Of a DNA stretch of 64,000 nucleotides, positions 22,304 to 33,882 are shown piece by piece (position 1 is the first letter of the stretch; every line of letters begins with the position of its first letter). Below the pieces are notes generated by a model that worked only from the letters and a program-made list of their open reading frames with translations, was not told where the DNA came from and did no database searches. This DNA comes from Arabidopsis thaliana. Taxonomy: Eukaryota > Streptophyta > Magnoliopsida > Brassicales > Brassicaceae. Position numbers and translations under genes: made by a program. The stretch lies in contig NC_003076.8 of assembly GCF_000001735.4 (NCBI RefSeq), positions 15,193,835 to 15,257,834 of the forward strand. The letters are read 5' to 3'.

Positions 22304-23867
22304 AAGAATCACTATTTTGTCATTTTTATTTGTATGAATTTCTGACATAATAAAAGAGAAGTTATATCCGCTTAATGAGCTTGGTTAGAATCTATATCTA
22401 GAGTTTTTTATTTGACTCGTTTGTACTAATCTTTGCGGTTAACTATTAAAAGATGATAATTATTTGTAACGAAAATTCTTAGGAAAACAGATTGAACGAA
22501 AATGAAGTGAGACACTTAAGTGTGTAGCATGTGTTGTGAGCTGAGTAGTGGTTTAGTAGATATCTACACTAGTTAGAGATTTCAGATTCAGCAACTTTGG
22601 CCTTAGAGGAAGTCCATATACCCAATTACCCTTTTATATATGACGGTTATCTAGGAAAACGATCAAAAGTAACTTCAACTATTTTTATGTGGTCTTTTCA
22701 ACCCGAACTCTTATCCCTGCATTTATCTGAATCCACCATATTTTCTAATAACAAACATAAACTATGTAATGTTAGCCAATTTCAACATATATTCGTTATT
22801 AAATAATATAACAAATCTAAATTATGTAATCTTAATCAATTGAATAAAAAGAATAATTTGGATACGGAAAAAATAAATTACGACTTAAATATTATAATCG
22901 ATATTAACAAATACAAAAAAAAAATTACATGTTGAAATTAGTTACCGGTTACATTGTTTAGATTTGTTATTTAAAAATATTATAGATTATCGGTGATAAA
23001 TAAAGAGGATCAGAATTTGGATTTAAAAAAACAAAGCGATTGAAGAAATTATTGTTTCGATTATTTGTACACAATATAATTAGAATTAATTATCCCAAGA
23101 AAATCGATAATTACACAATTATTGTAACACACTTGAATTTAAAAGGACGTTTCCATACATTTTGATATTAACACTTTCACCAACCAACACTCTTCTCAGT
23201 TTGAGTTACAATCACATGGTGTGGCCATGGCCAATATGGTTTTCCTTCATATTATTTTTTCACACTTGGTCCAAGATTTGTATATAATAAAAAAAAAAAA
23301 AGACTCCGTGATACTTCATCTGAGACTCTTTTTTCACAATTTTATTTTGGATATACCTTTTCATTATAACAAATCCATACATCAGAATCCAAAATTCGAA
23401 ACTCAAAAACAAAATCCCAAAAGTAAAACTTGCATGGCCTACATGTTGTTATATCTTTCACGTGACTCTTTGAGGAGAGGAGACAAGTCATTTCCAGCCA
23501 CCTCTAACTAATGTTACTTTCAAAGACGTGATATCATAGAAAGGTATCCATCATTTAAAATCTAATAATTGAACTATTAAAGTCATTATGCATAATGTAG
23601 ATTATGTTTTATATTATCTTCACTTGTATTTATGATTAGTTATATCACAATCCAAATTCCAAGCCTAACGGAAATAAATTTAGGAAAAATGTTAGCAACT
23701 TATTACTATCAATATACAAAACATACCTTCGAATTATCAACTAATATAATCCTTTCAATGTTCAATACACTTGATAATTGTATTGATCAATTAAACTTTA
23801 GTTGTTGTCATTTTCATTCACGTTTTTATTTGAGTTTTTTTCTACTGTTTGAATAAACATGATAAAA
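22304..23867. other. AT-rich intergenic DNA
   Basis: Contains the 4CL8 3' UTR at its start. No other gene recognised; short plus-strand frames look random. Confidence 0.5.
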
Positions 23868-23934
23868 AAATATTTTCCAACATCACTTTCTTCTTTTGTC
23901 ATCAATGAAAAGAAAGTGATGTGGGAAAATATTT
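23868..23934. repeat. Compact 25-bp hairpin with 17-nt loop
   Basis: The arm 23868-23892 pairs with 23910-23934 at 24 of 25 positions; the core arm reads TTTTCCAACATCACTTTCTT. The shape resembles a small-RNA precursor, but the stem stops abruptly and no known miRNA is recognised. It lies about 190 bases downstream of the BAHD gene's stop codon. Confidence 0.75.
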
Positions 23935-24121
23935 CTTCGTCAAATGCTTGTCAAGATGTTTTATCTAGTAGTTTACTCAATATGTGGTCCTTTACACAAC
24001 AAAAACTCTTTTTATTTTTCTTACACAACAATAACTTAATTGTAAACCAAAACTATTTCCACCCTCCAGTTGATCCAACTATCACTTGTTCTCTGATACA
24101 TATGATTAACAGGAATTTTAT

Positions 24122-25450
24122 TTATTGACCAACCATATCATTGGTCAACAGGTTCACTAGTACATCAGACCATAAAGAAGAATTTAAGGTCGCATGAACA
24201 TCAATACTCCCTTCTTCAACTCCTCGAAACATTACAAGCATACCACCAGCACCATCAGCCGGTCCAGCTCGAGCCGCGATTGGTTTTCCCCAACCGAAAT
24301 CATGTTCGTACACTTCAAACCGTGGAGAGCTTGAGATGATCAAAGAATTGTTAGCCAATCTACTTCCAAACGATGTTTTTGGTCTCTTAACATTTCTAAC
24401 CCAATTCTTTGCAAAAACTTCATAACTCTCATTTGTTTCTGACCTTACGGATTTACTTATTTGCAAAGCAGTCCAGCCTAGCCCATGATCCAACAGCTCT
24501 CCCACAGTGGTTGTAGCCGTTGCGAGATTGGTTACATTCCCAAAACACTCTTTCTTGAGAAGAGGGTTTAGCCTCGGTCTCATATCCGCCGCTACATTGC
24601 ATTGTGTTTCTTCTTCCCGGTTTAGACCACTGTGTCTGATGATTGATAGCCATAGATATGCCACAACCGCTTGAAGAGACGAGATTTTCAGATCATTGGT
24701 GTCAATTTCGTTGTTGGCTTTCGCTTTGAGATCTAAAATGTTCTTCTTTGACAAGTGAAAAACTCTCTCTTTAGTTGAAGGTTCCCAACGTGGTAGCGTC
24801 TCCATCTCTAAAACCGGAACATGTACCGGGTAATCGATCCCGTCACAAAACCAATCTTTGAGAACAATAGACTGAATACTAGGATCCGAACCATTCAGAC
24901 AAATCTTGGACCAAGTGTGAAAGAACTTCCAGAAGCAAGTACCATCGGCCACCATGTGATTGTAACCAAAACTAATGAACACTCCATCTTTCATCTCGGT
25001 GACTTGCAACGCAAGCAAGGGCTCCGAGACAAGGGCATCACGGCTTTGGACATTGTTCGCGGGGAAAAATTTCGATATGAAATAAGGAACAGACCCATGA
25101 GATTGAAGGACATCATTCACGGTGATAGATTCGGCTTTCGCATGGACGAATTTAGCACCCAAACCATCACAGTCGATGTAAAACGACACCGTATCATCTT
25201 CGTGATTGTTTACTTTGACGAGACGACCAGCAAACGGGAAATAAATCTCTAAGGCAGTGGAAAGAGAAGCCATTAATCGAGGAATGATACTGTTTTCCGG
25301 GTCGGGTTTGTGGAAGAGTAGACCTCTTTGAGGATAAAAAAGATAAAGAAGGTCAAGATCATGTGGAGTTAGATGGATTTTTTGACGACCCGTTTGGTTT
25401 ATGTTTTCGGGTCGTACCATAGTTGAAGATATCACGGTCACTTCTACCAT
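24122..25450 (-). CDS. BAHD (HXXXD-type) acyltransferase
   Basis: A single minus-strand exon of 442 aa from MVEVTVISS, probably At5g38130. BAHD enzymes move acyl groups from CoA thioesters to alcohols or amines in the cytosol. The catalytic HMVAD motif is at 165-169 and the structural DFGWG motif at 384-388; length and spacing are normal. I chose the ATG at 25450 because family similarity begins there and its context (AAAATGG) is strong. An in-frame ATG at 25510 would add 20 residues (MPFDLFLSYK) but has a poor context and follows a 12-codon upstream frame (25538-25500). A TATA box lies at 25581-25587. The acceptor substrate is unknown. The neighbouring 4CL-like gene makes CoA thioesters, but no functional link is shown. 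Confidence 0.94.
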   Translation of the reverse strand: MVEVTVISSTMVRPENINQTGRQKIHLTPHDLDLLYLFYPQRGLLFHKPDPENSIIPRLMASLSTALEIYFPFAGRLVKVNNHEDDTVSFYIDCDGLGAKFVHAKAESITVNDVLQSHGSVPYFISKFFPANNVQSRDALVSEPLLALQVTEMKDGVFISFGYNHMVADGTCFWKFFHTWSKICLNGSDPSIQSIVLKDWFCDGIDYPVHVPVLEMETLPRWEPSTKERVFHLSKKNILDLKAKANNEIDTNDLKISSLQAVVAYLWLSIIRHSGLNREEETQCNVAADMRPRLNPLLKKECFGNVTNLATATTTVGELLDHGLGWTALQISKSVRSETNESYEVFAKNWVRNVKRPKTSFGSRLANNSLIISSSPRFEVYEHDFGWGKPIAARAGPADGAGGMLVMFRGVEEGSIDVHATLNSSLWSDVLVNLLTNDMVGQ

Positions 25451-25580
25451 TTTGCGTCTATAGAAAAGAAGATGAAAAACTTTGTAAGATAGAAATAAAT
25501 CAAATGGCATAGACACATATAGAAATACTCGAAGCCATATCTTTAAAACTTGGTACCTCCACCTTAACGATGCATATTAT

Positions 25581-25587
25581 ATTTATA
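25581..25587 (-). promoter_or_regulatory. TATA box of the BAHD gene
   Basis: CTATAAATA on the minus strand, placing transcription start near 25550 and giving a 5' leader of about 100 bases with one short upstream reading frame. Confidence 0.6.
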
Positions 25588-25599
25588 GTATTTTTTCGT

Positions 25600-26963
25600 T
25601 ATATTGGATGTGGACAGTAGAAAGAATTAGTATTTGTTCTTAAAAACATGCAGATAATTTGGCATGAACTATTCGTACCCAAAAGCATTTAATTATCTAT
25701 GTAAATAATATTTTTCAGAATTGACTTGTTTAAGCTAATCTAATATAGATGTCAAAAAAAAACATACGGATGACCTGAAGTATTTTAAAAATTGTAATGG
25801 GACATTAAGCAGCTATATAAATATTATCTATAGAACAAGAACATGTGAAATATTTGAACTTTTGATTTTATATGACGGAGTGTCGTTTACTTCACCGTCC
25901 ATACTTAAAAACAAACATATTTTGGTAAACAATTTTCATAGAATATAGAAGAAAAATATATCTCTTGCTTACATGTCATACCATTAGTTAATTACATCCT
26001 TCCTCGACATCATTTGGTGTCCTTTGATGTTAAACCTTACTTTGGCACCATACTTTACATTTTTCGGTACAATATGATTTGACAAGCATTAGTTTTGGTT
26101 AACATTAGTTTTGGCAAATATTCCGAAGTGGCAAAAGAGTGGCCATACAAAACTAAGGATACGAAAAGTTATGGTGTTGTACAGAGTTGTGCCCCACCCA
26201 TGGACATTATTAAAGAGAGAAACCAAAATAGATCCACCTAAAACGTGTTCATCAAAATGTGTAGAAAACTTTTTCGTGCAAATGACAAAAAAAACAAAAT
26301 AAAATAAATAAAAAAATAAATTACATAAGTAAAAATATCAAACATTGTATTATTCTTTTTTGGTTTAGGAGGAAACACCGAAACATTGTATTTTTATTCA
26401 GGAACAATAAATAATACACATAGTTTAGTGAATGAGTTTATGATAAACTATTATAAGGTGAACATAACATAGAGTTGTTGGGTGATTCCTCTTCAGATTT
26501 CTTCTCTTCTTCAAGTTTTTGTCTTCCAGAGCAGCTTCATGTTCACTGCAGATCCGAAGCCACAAGTACAAATCCATAGCAAGAACATAAATCTTAAGGA
26601 ACAAACAACCAAATGGTTTCTTATTTTCTATTCGCAGTCCGTAAGTAAATTAACTCGGTATCGCATTCATCAACAAGTATCAACTAACTACTCAAAAAAC
26701 AACAAGATATCAAATTGAAATCCTTCAATGAATCAAATACTGCAAATGCCAAATGTCTCATGGATTTCTCTGGATACACCTTTATATATTTATCCCCTAT
26801 CTAGTTAGTCTCTATGCACAAATCTGTTAAGTCCTAACAATGATGCTAGCAAGATTGCTCTCAAATTGAAGCTACTATGAAGTTCTTTTCTAAATGGGTT
26901 CTCTAACAATATGTTTACTAGTGCATCCTCAATCTAAAATGTTTGCAAAACAGAAACTATACA
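25600..26963. other. Intergenic DNA
   Basis: BAHD promoter region, then AT-rich DNA. Near 26470-26590 the minus strand holds a charged coding-like scrap (KLEEEKKSEEESP) without a start or partner exon; I could not assign it. It may be NF-YC12 3' UTR or debris. Confidence 0.4.
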
Positions 26964-28191
26964 CTAATGCAATTGTTGTATGAATAGAAGCTCAAAGAAA
27001 ACTACCTGGAGATCACAGTTGAGGTCAAACCCGACAGAGCGCTCTTCCATCATATTCTCCTGGTTTTGGTGCAAATGCAATAAACGAACATGAATTCTAA
27101 CTTAGCATCGCATTAAAATGCTTTGTTTCAGATAATACCAATTATTAAGTAAAATAATCACCTCCTCAATCTGGTCCATATCGATTGGAACATTCATATC
27201 CGGCAAAATCATTTCAGCAGGAGGTTGCACACCCTGAACAGAAAGATTTAGCACATGAAAACATAATTTTTTTGATTTCACGAGTAAGATTGCGAAAAGG
27301 AGCTAACCTGATGGGTGACACAGTGCGGTCCAAAAGGGACACGATCAATCAGGAAATCATAAGTTCCTGAGTTCTTTACGGCCTGGAAGATATCACAACG
27401 CCGGATGGTCTCACGAGTGCATGATTGAGTATGCATCCAAGCTCGTAATGTTACCTCTAGAATGAAGTATTCACAGGCTTTCGAAAACAAAGCAGGAACA
27501 TCACAGCTTATCTTCTGAAAATTCACATATATCTTAGGAAAAAATTGTAATAACAAACATATTTCTTCAAATCTTTGATGTCACATATATCTTGTCTATA
27601 AGTATTGATATCAACCTTAGAAAGATGTCAAAGGAACAGTAAAAATAAACAACACTAAAACATTCTAACAGTAAAACTCAACAGACTAACAAATTTGATC
27701 ATAATGGCAATTTCAGAAACTCTAGACCAGCCAACATAATTCAAGTTAACCTCACATACCTTGACTTCAGGATCAGATTTCAAAATCTTTCTGACCCTAG
27801 ATAGCGGCAAATGAGTTTGGCCTGTAGGTAACCAAAACAAGTCGAAGAATTAGCATTTAGGTGTCAATGCACTCTTTTTTCCTATTTAGGTACTCTAAAC
27901 ATCTCTTAATATCAGTCACCTGCAAAGTTTCCTAGCTGCTCCCTTTGATTATTCCAAAACACCTTCAGAGCTGTGTCCAACGAAGAGACCCCCTCGATCT
28001 GTTTAAGACCAAAATGTTAAAGAAACATACATAAAAAGACTTTAAGCCAAAAACACAGAACTAGGACTGACTAAATTTACCTTGCTTGTTTCAGGATGAT
28101 TAGATCGAAATTGATCAAGCATTGGCATCGTGTTATGTGAACGAGGCGCAACAGGTTCCATCCTGACGTGAGATGACTTTGGCCTCCTCAT
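26964..28191 (-). CDS. NF-YC12: Nuclear factor Y subunit C (histone-fold)
   Basis: Six minus-strand exons, all in phase: 28081-28191, 27920-27998, 27760-27821, 27308-27514, 27162-27233 and 26964-27059, giving 208 aa. NF-YC pairs with NF-YB through histone folds; the dimer joins NF-YA at CCAAT promoters or other factors. The fold spans about residues 68-150: LPLSRVRKILKSDPEVK, then KISCDVPALFSKACEYFILE and RRCDIFQAV. The N-terminus starts MRRPKSSHVRM. The tail after DLNCDLQ is the least certain part. I read through a possible GT donor there because the related fragment at 17 kb has the same ending (VIFFEPLYGQQ against VVFFELLFIQQ). TATA at 28256-28264. Probably At5g38140. Confidence 0.9.
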
Positions 28192-28255
28192 GTTATATTT
28201 CACAACAGATGATGAAAAATCTTTGAAGATGTAGAGTTTGGCAAGAACAAGGGTT

Positions 28256-28264
28256 CTCTATATA
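28256..28264 (-). promoter_or_regulatory. TATA box of NF-YC12
   Basis: TATATAGAG on the minus strand, 65-75 bases upstream of the start codon. Confidence 0.6.
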
Positions 28265-28269
28265 TGGAG

Positions 28270-29281
28270 CTAGAATCATAACGTAATAATAGTCATTTAA
28301 GAGTGTACCAATGACTAAGAGATTCCTTTTAAAGATTGTGAACAAACTTTTCTGGAATAAAGAGGAAAACATTTAATACTCACACGTTAGTAAGGATATA
28401 CCTCGTGGAGCTCGTGAGGCATACATACGAAAGAACCACTCGCAGACCTTTTCCGTGAAAGCCACGCGCTGCGTAGAAGAAACCTGATGACCGAATTCAG
28501 TCTATATAGTAAGAGCACATAGTCTAAATGTAATTTCAAGAACCCAAAGATATCAATATGCCACAACTCATCTAAATGTGATCCAGTCTCATCAATGAAG
28601 TTGTCACACAAGTAAACCTGGATTAGATCAAAGCCACATCAAGTTTATTGAGTTCTGATTTTGGTAACTCTTAACTTCCACAAATGATAGAAATGTAATG
28701 GCATAAAAACAAGCAAACGATTTTACAAACATTTACATTAGTAAAAATAAATATATCCTATTTCTTGATTATGGTATCAGTTAGACACCAACTTTCACAG
28801 AAACAGACCATAGCGAACAGTGACCAACACCCTAGATCTTGTTGCTCTTTAAGATTCCACAAACCATGAACCCAAAAAAGATATAGAACAAATAATTCAT
28901 ATAACTATGCTCACACATTGTCAAACCAGTACCAAACATATGCACTACATGGTACCCAGAAATCAACATTTTCAGACAACTATAACCAAAATTACATACA
29001 GAAACTCTAAGTTCATGACAGAACAGACCCAGGAGAAAAATTCTTCCTCTAACTGGCCTAGTGTATTCATAAAGATCAGCAACATACAAATAAATGTTGA
29101 AAGCCAATGAAAACAATGGTTACCAATCGTATGCTAGAATGAGTCTACTCCATGTATTATATGATCATGCACAACAATGAACAAGAACAAGAATGTGAAT
29201 GTGAATCATTTCATAGAATTTAGATTTCTTAGAGATTCTAGCAATTGTTATTGAACGCAGAAGTCAAAATGATTTGAGTTT
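28270..29281. other. Intergenic DNA upstream of NF-YC12
   Basis: Holds the short element shared with 17.3 kb (about 28437-28477). Minus-strand frames here have no recognisable domain. The right part should contain the PMI15 3' UTR. Confidence 0.45.
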
Positions 29282-31116
29282 TTAACTTCTGCGACTGAAG
29301 AACTTGGCCAAGCGTGGAACTTTCTTTTTCTTCTTGATTACAAAGAAAGTTGGAGTTCCAACAGATGAGTATCTTCTTGGCTTCCCACGTTGGACCGGTG
29401 TGAATTTTCCAACTGGTTTGGGAGAAATATAGCCTTCAGCTTCCGAGTTCCTCTTAATCTTCTGAATCTCACCCTCCACCAATCTCTTCGTCGACAATGA
29501 CCTTTCCATCCTAAACACTTCTCTCTCTTCTTCCGCTTTCGTCATTTCACTTTCTCTCATCAAAGTTTCCGTCTTCATCAGAAACGATTTTGTGCTAGCC
29601 TTGAGTGCTTCCACCCACGCCGCTGCTGCTGCAACTTTCTTCTCTGCGGTTTCTTCCGCTTGTGAAGCATGTTTACTCAAATACTCGTACTCAAACCTCG
29701 AGATAGTGATTGTTGAACAATGCTCAGACTCCATTTCGCGACTCTCCATCATGTCTTCTACTAAAGATTCAAGCTTCTCAAGCACTAAAGCCTCAGTGTG
29801 CTTCACTTTTTCAAGCTCATCCAACTTTGAATTCAGTTCGCTTTCCTTTTTATCTATATCAAGTTTGGTTTTCTGTGTTTCCGCCTTTGTAACCGTCTTC
29901 TCTTCTTTGAAAAGGAACTCCTCTTTCTTTGCAGCATTTCTACTTTTCTTTATCTTCTCAAGCGAACCAACGAAATTCTCAGCAAGAGAGCTAATCCTTT
30001 CTTCGGCGATAGATACCACTTCCAACTTCGATTTTTCGATAAGAATCTTTGAGTTGAGTTTCTCAATCTTAACATCATCTTCCCTCAAGATTTTTCCAAG
30101 GCAAGCTGTTTCATCCCTGGCTCGGATAATCTCATTCCTCAACGCATCCATTACTGTCATGACCCTGAAGATCTCTACTTTAACAGAAGCAAGTTCCTCC
30201 TTCTTCCCTTCAGTCACTTCTTTCAAAACCGATAAACTATACTTCCCTCTTCCAAAAGAACGGTTTGATCTCGACATACTACTACTATCTCTCCCCTGAA
30301 CTCTCCTCTCCATTTTCTTGAAAAGCTTTAACTGTGTTTCCAACATCTCAACATCCGTACTCGTCTCAAACAACTCAATTTCAATATCCTTCGATCTTTC
30401 CGCCTCTTCCAACATGTTCTTGATTCTCTTATTCCTTTCCACCAACAAATCCAAAACCTTTATAGCTTTCCCTTCTCTCTGTCTTTCTATCTCTTTATAT
30501 CCTTTCAACGCCTCAATCTTTCCCAATGCAACCATCAAATGTTCCTCATTCGCAACCTCGATTTCCTTCTTCAGACTCTCCAACAATCTCAAACCCCCTT
30601 CCGTTTTAAACCGCAGTTCTTCGACTTTTTCCTCTGCTGCAACTCTCTCTATCAAAACAGATGATACATCAAGCTTCACTCTACTCACTTCTTCTTTCAC
30701 AACCTCCAAAACTCTCATAACTTCCGCATACTTTTCCTCCATCTTCAACACTTCCATATCCTTTTCCTGAAACCCCGCAGAACGATTCGACCTTTTTATC
30801 AGTAACGCGAGCTCCTCCACCGACTTCTTTACCTCGGACAATCCCGCTTCTACTCTAGCTTTTACAGTCTCTGAATCTCTTCTACTCTCATTGTACCAAC
30901 CAAGTTTCTTTCTTGACATATGTATAGCCTCCACAACTAAAGACGACTAATTACAGAAATTTATCCCAAAGAAAACAAAGAAACATCATCAAATCCTGAG
31001 CTTTAAGGAGAATCAATCCAATTTGAAGATTTTTGGTTTACCTTAACGACTGGTAAATCCAACAAAGTAGAACTGTTCCTCTTCATGTCGGAATTTTCCA
31101 TTGCTCGATTCAACAT
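29282..31116 (-). CDS. PMI15: Coiled-coil WEB/PMI2-like protein (chloroplast movement)
   Basis: Two coding exons on the minus strand: 31042-31116 and 29282-30946. The ATG at 31101 (MENSDMKRN) gives 574 aa, the length I recall for PMI15 (At5g38150); the in-frame ATG at 31116 would add five. The protein is almost entirely heptad-rich and Glu/Lys-rich, with no catalytic motif, as expected of the WEB1/PMI2 (DUF827) family. PMI2 and PMI15 are linked to light-driven chloroplast movement through actin. Recognisable stretches are KKLGWYNESRRDSETVKARV near the N-terminus and HASQAEETAEKKVAAAAAWV towards the end. The C-terminus is basic (KKKKKVPRLAKFFSRRS). A 5' UTR intron is likely (donor near 31253, acceptor near 31121). 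Confidence 0.95.
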
Positions 31117-31483
31117 TTGTTCTAACAATGTAAAGTGGCAATTAAAAATCCAATCTTTTTTATCACCAAACCATCAAAACACATAAAGAAAACAAACCCA
31201 GAGATTTTTTCAATACAAGAATCGAATTATAAATGGACAATAGTAAACGTACCGGTGAGTAAGAAAGAAACAACCGGAGAGTGATGATGAAGATGCTTGA
31301 TAAGTTGTTATCATCATTTTGATATTCCTGGGAGAATATTTAAGACGTTTTGTTTCTTCTGGGAATATAAATCTGAGGACGAGGACTCAAGTAGTCAAGT
31401 AGCATGAATAATGGCAAGAATCACAGAAACTCAAATCCGTAACTTTGGCAATATAAATAAGCTTCTCAAATTATTAACAAATC

Positions 31484-31557
31484 GTCTGGGTGGTGTAGTC
31501 GGTTATCACGCTAGTCTCACACACTAGAGGTCCCCGGTTCGAACCCGGGCTCAGACA
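31484..31557 (+). tRNA. tRNA-Val (CAC)
   Basis: A full cloverleaf of 74 bases: acceptor GTCTGGG pairs with CTCAGAC (one G-U), discriminator A, A box TGGTGTAGTCGG, anticodon stem CTAGT/ACTAG around loop CTCACAC with anticodon CAC, and B box GGTTCGAACCC. No intron. An upstream CAA lies just before the gene and TTTTTT follows as a Pol III stop. It sits between divergent PMI15 and the nsLTP cluster. Confidence 0.97.
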
Positions 31558-31558
31558 A

Positions 31559-31564
31559 TTTTTT
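31559..31564 (+). terminator. Pol III terminator of tRNA-Val
   Basis: Run of six T, two bases after the discriminator. Confidence 0.85.
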
Positions 31565-31824
31565 GTCACTTTTTTAAGAAGCCCACTTTATCTTAGTTAA
31601 CGCAGCCCATATTAGGCCCAATAAATTATCTACTTTAACGGACGTAAACAAACTTAACACGTATGAAACTTTCTTCTAACTTTTTTATAGACCCACTTGA
31701 TATTTATTCTTAAATACAGCTTATACAACTAGGTCCAAAAAATTATACATATACTATAACGGACGTACCACATACTTAACATGTGTTTGAGCAATTGTGA
31801 ATCATGATTATTTTCACGTCTTTA

Positions 31825-31841
31825 TGCATGATTGCCAAATG
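31825..31841 (+). promoter_or_regulatory. Conserved promoter block of nsLTP gene 1
   Basis: TGCATGATTGCCAAATG, 177 bases before the ATG; contains the RY-type core TGCATG. The same block precedes all five nsLTP genes. A TATA box (TATATATAAC) lies near 31900. Confidence 0.65.
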
Positions 31842-32001
31842 TATGAACGTTAATTAATAAGACAAGACCTAAAGGCTTGTCCGTTACAACTACATCTACT
31901 ATATATAACAATAGTTCTACCATCTTGAAAATCACAAAACACATTTTCAAATATACTTCAAAGAAAAAAAAAAATAAAGCTGTGAAAAGGATTTTCAAGA
32001 C

Positions 32002-32313
32002 ATGAAGTTCACGGGAGTAGTGTTCATTTTGTTCGTGTTAGGTACCATGTTGTCTCCAGTTCCAGTCAAAGCAAGGGTGGTCAAAGGTTCCGGAGAAGAA
32101 GTGAACGTAACGTGTGATGCGACGCAGCTTAGTTCATGTGTAACAGCAGTAAGCACAGGAGCACCACCATCTACAGATTGTTGCGGCAAACTGAAGGAGC
32201 ATGAAACTTGTTTGTGTACATACATTCAAAATCCGTTGTATAGTTCGTATGTTACTTCTCCAAACGCTCGTAAAACGTTAGCAGCTTGTGATGTTGCTTA
32301 TCCTACTTGTTGA
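32002..32313 (+). CDS. Type II non-specific lipid-transfer protein
   Basis: A single exon of 103 aa with a hydrophobic signal peptide (MKFTGVVFILFVLGTML) cleaved near residue 25, so probably secreted to the apoplast. The eight cysteines follow C-x7-C-x13-CC-x8-CxC-x23-C-x6-C exactly, the type II nsLTP pattern, which folds four helices around a lipid tunnel. Relative to genes 3-5, this and the next gene carry a 12-14 residue acidic insert before Cys1. The residue between C5 and C6 is Leu. Probably At5g38160; the lipid carried and the tissue are unknown. Confidence 0.93.
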   Translation: MKFTGVVFILFVLGTMLSPVPVKARVVKGSGEEVNVTCDATQLSSCVTAVSTGAPPSTDCCGKLKEHETCLCTYIQNPLYSSYVTSPNARKTLAACDVAYPTC

Positions 32314-33699
32314 TGTTTGTGATATTACTAAAACAAGCTATTAATGACAATAATAATAAAAATTTAAAACTAAATCTTTATGTAACAATGAGTCGATGGT
32401 GAAGATATGGTTTTGAATTGGGAGGTGACATATCATATTATAGTATCCAATGCATGGCCAGTTAAGATGGAGGGCAGTAGGTGTGACGGCTGAGAGTCTA
32501 TTCCCGTGTTTCAATAATTAAGTGATTTATTTTAAATAATAATAATGGTAAATTTGAACTGATGTTTTTTTTTGGGATTTTGATTTGAGTTTCGATTTGG
32601 CGATTTTGTCTCGTTTCAACTGACAAAACAATGTCGTTTAGATACAACAGAGACGACTAACAGGAGTTTAATATCGTAAAAGTTTTTAATTAGTCTACTA
32701 AACACCATGCCTAAGTGACTGGTCAATCAAACTTTGTCATTTAAACTTAAAGTTAACCAAAATTTTACGATTTTAAATTTATTTGTCTTCCTCGTAGTTT
32801 ATGATTTAATCGTCCCAAATTCAAAAATTCGTATTTTTTTGTTGACATTTTTACCTTTTTCTTACTAACAAAGTAACAATGTGACCGTGATACACGATAG
32901 ATCATTAATGGAACTGTTCAAAAATATAAAAAGTACCAAAAAACTTCTTAAAAGTTAATCATACAGTCAGTCCAAACGGTTTAATCTTCATAAAGATTTT
33001 TTAAAACGAGTCTCAAAATCACTTTTCTAATTTTCTAGCGGATGAACCATGTTTTGGTCATGAGAAACTGACAAATCATTTCATGTATCTGTAAAACGCC
33101 TAACATCACAATGCGAATGAAGATGTTGTTTAATCAAACACCGAATGAATTCCACGAAGCAGATCGCCTTATTATGATCAAAAGAGCCCCACATTCGCGT
33201 TCGTATGTCCTCTACCCTATCCAAGCACTATTCTTCTTTAAATATAGCTAGAACCATCTCAAGCATGTTCAAGCCAAGGCGACTAAAAAAGCAGTTTAAA
33301 TCCATCTTGATTTAAATATGTTTTTGGCTCAAAAGAAAAGAATGTAATGTTATGGCCTGTTTCTTTGAAGAAAACGATATAACAAATTATTCTGTTAGTA
33401 TATTTATTTTTTACCATAACATGTCATTTTATGTTATTCAAAAATGTTATACGGTACAAATGTTATTCTATTAGTACGTATATCTACATTGACACACCAT
33501 GCATTCTCCATTTTAACGTTCAATAACGATCAGTCAATTAAATTGGTCTTTAGTCTTTTAGAATTTTATATATCTATTCGATTATTAAGATGATATATAA
33601 TTAAAAAAAAGATTGGAGGGGTAACCGAAAATGAGAATTAGTAATTCCCTAGGTAGGTTAAAATTTAGAATTAGTAAATCATTATTTTCCACGTTTTCA
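32314..33699. other. Intergenic DNA between nsLTP genes 1 and 2
   Basis: 3' UTR of gene 1, then AT-rich sequence without a recognised gene. Confidence 0.5.
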
Positions 33700-33716
33700 T
33701 GCATGATTGCCATATG
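33700..33716 (+). promoter_or_regulatory. Conserved promoter block of nsLTP gene 2
   Basis: TGCATGATTGCCATATG, one mismatch to gene 1, 183 bases before the ATG. A TATA box (CTATATAAC) follows near 33770. Confidence 0.6.
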
Positions 33717-33882
33717 TATGAACGTGTATTAATAAAACCAAACTTAAAAACTTGTCCGTTACAACTACATCTATATAACAGCAGTTCTACCATCCTGAAA
33801 ATCAAATCACATTCTCAAATACACATTTTAAGAAAGAAAAAAAAAAATTGAAAGTTGAGAAAAGTTCCTAGAGTTTGAAGAC

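Noticed and set aside
24821..25252. Plus-strand 143-codon frame inside the BAHD gene
   Set aside because: Antisense to a strong BAHD coding exon; no independent support.
26482..26718. 78-codon frame in the NF-YC12 3' region
   Set aside because: No family resemblance; overlaps a better-looking but still unassignable minus-strand scrap.
28387..29116. Two minus-strand frames between NF-YC12 and PMI15
   Set aside because: Hydrophobic chance translations with no domain; one runs through the short repeated element shared with 17.3 kb.
29592..30770. Long plus-strand open frames opposite PMI15 (235 and 150 codons)
   Set aside because: Ser/Phe-rich mirror images of the Glu/Lys-rich coiled coil; no promoter or domain.
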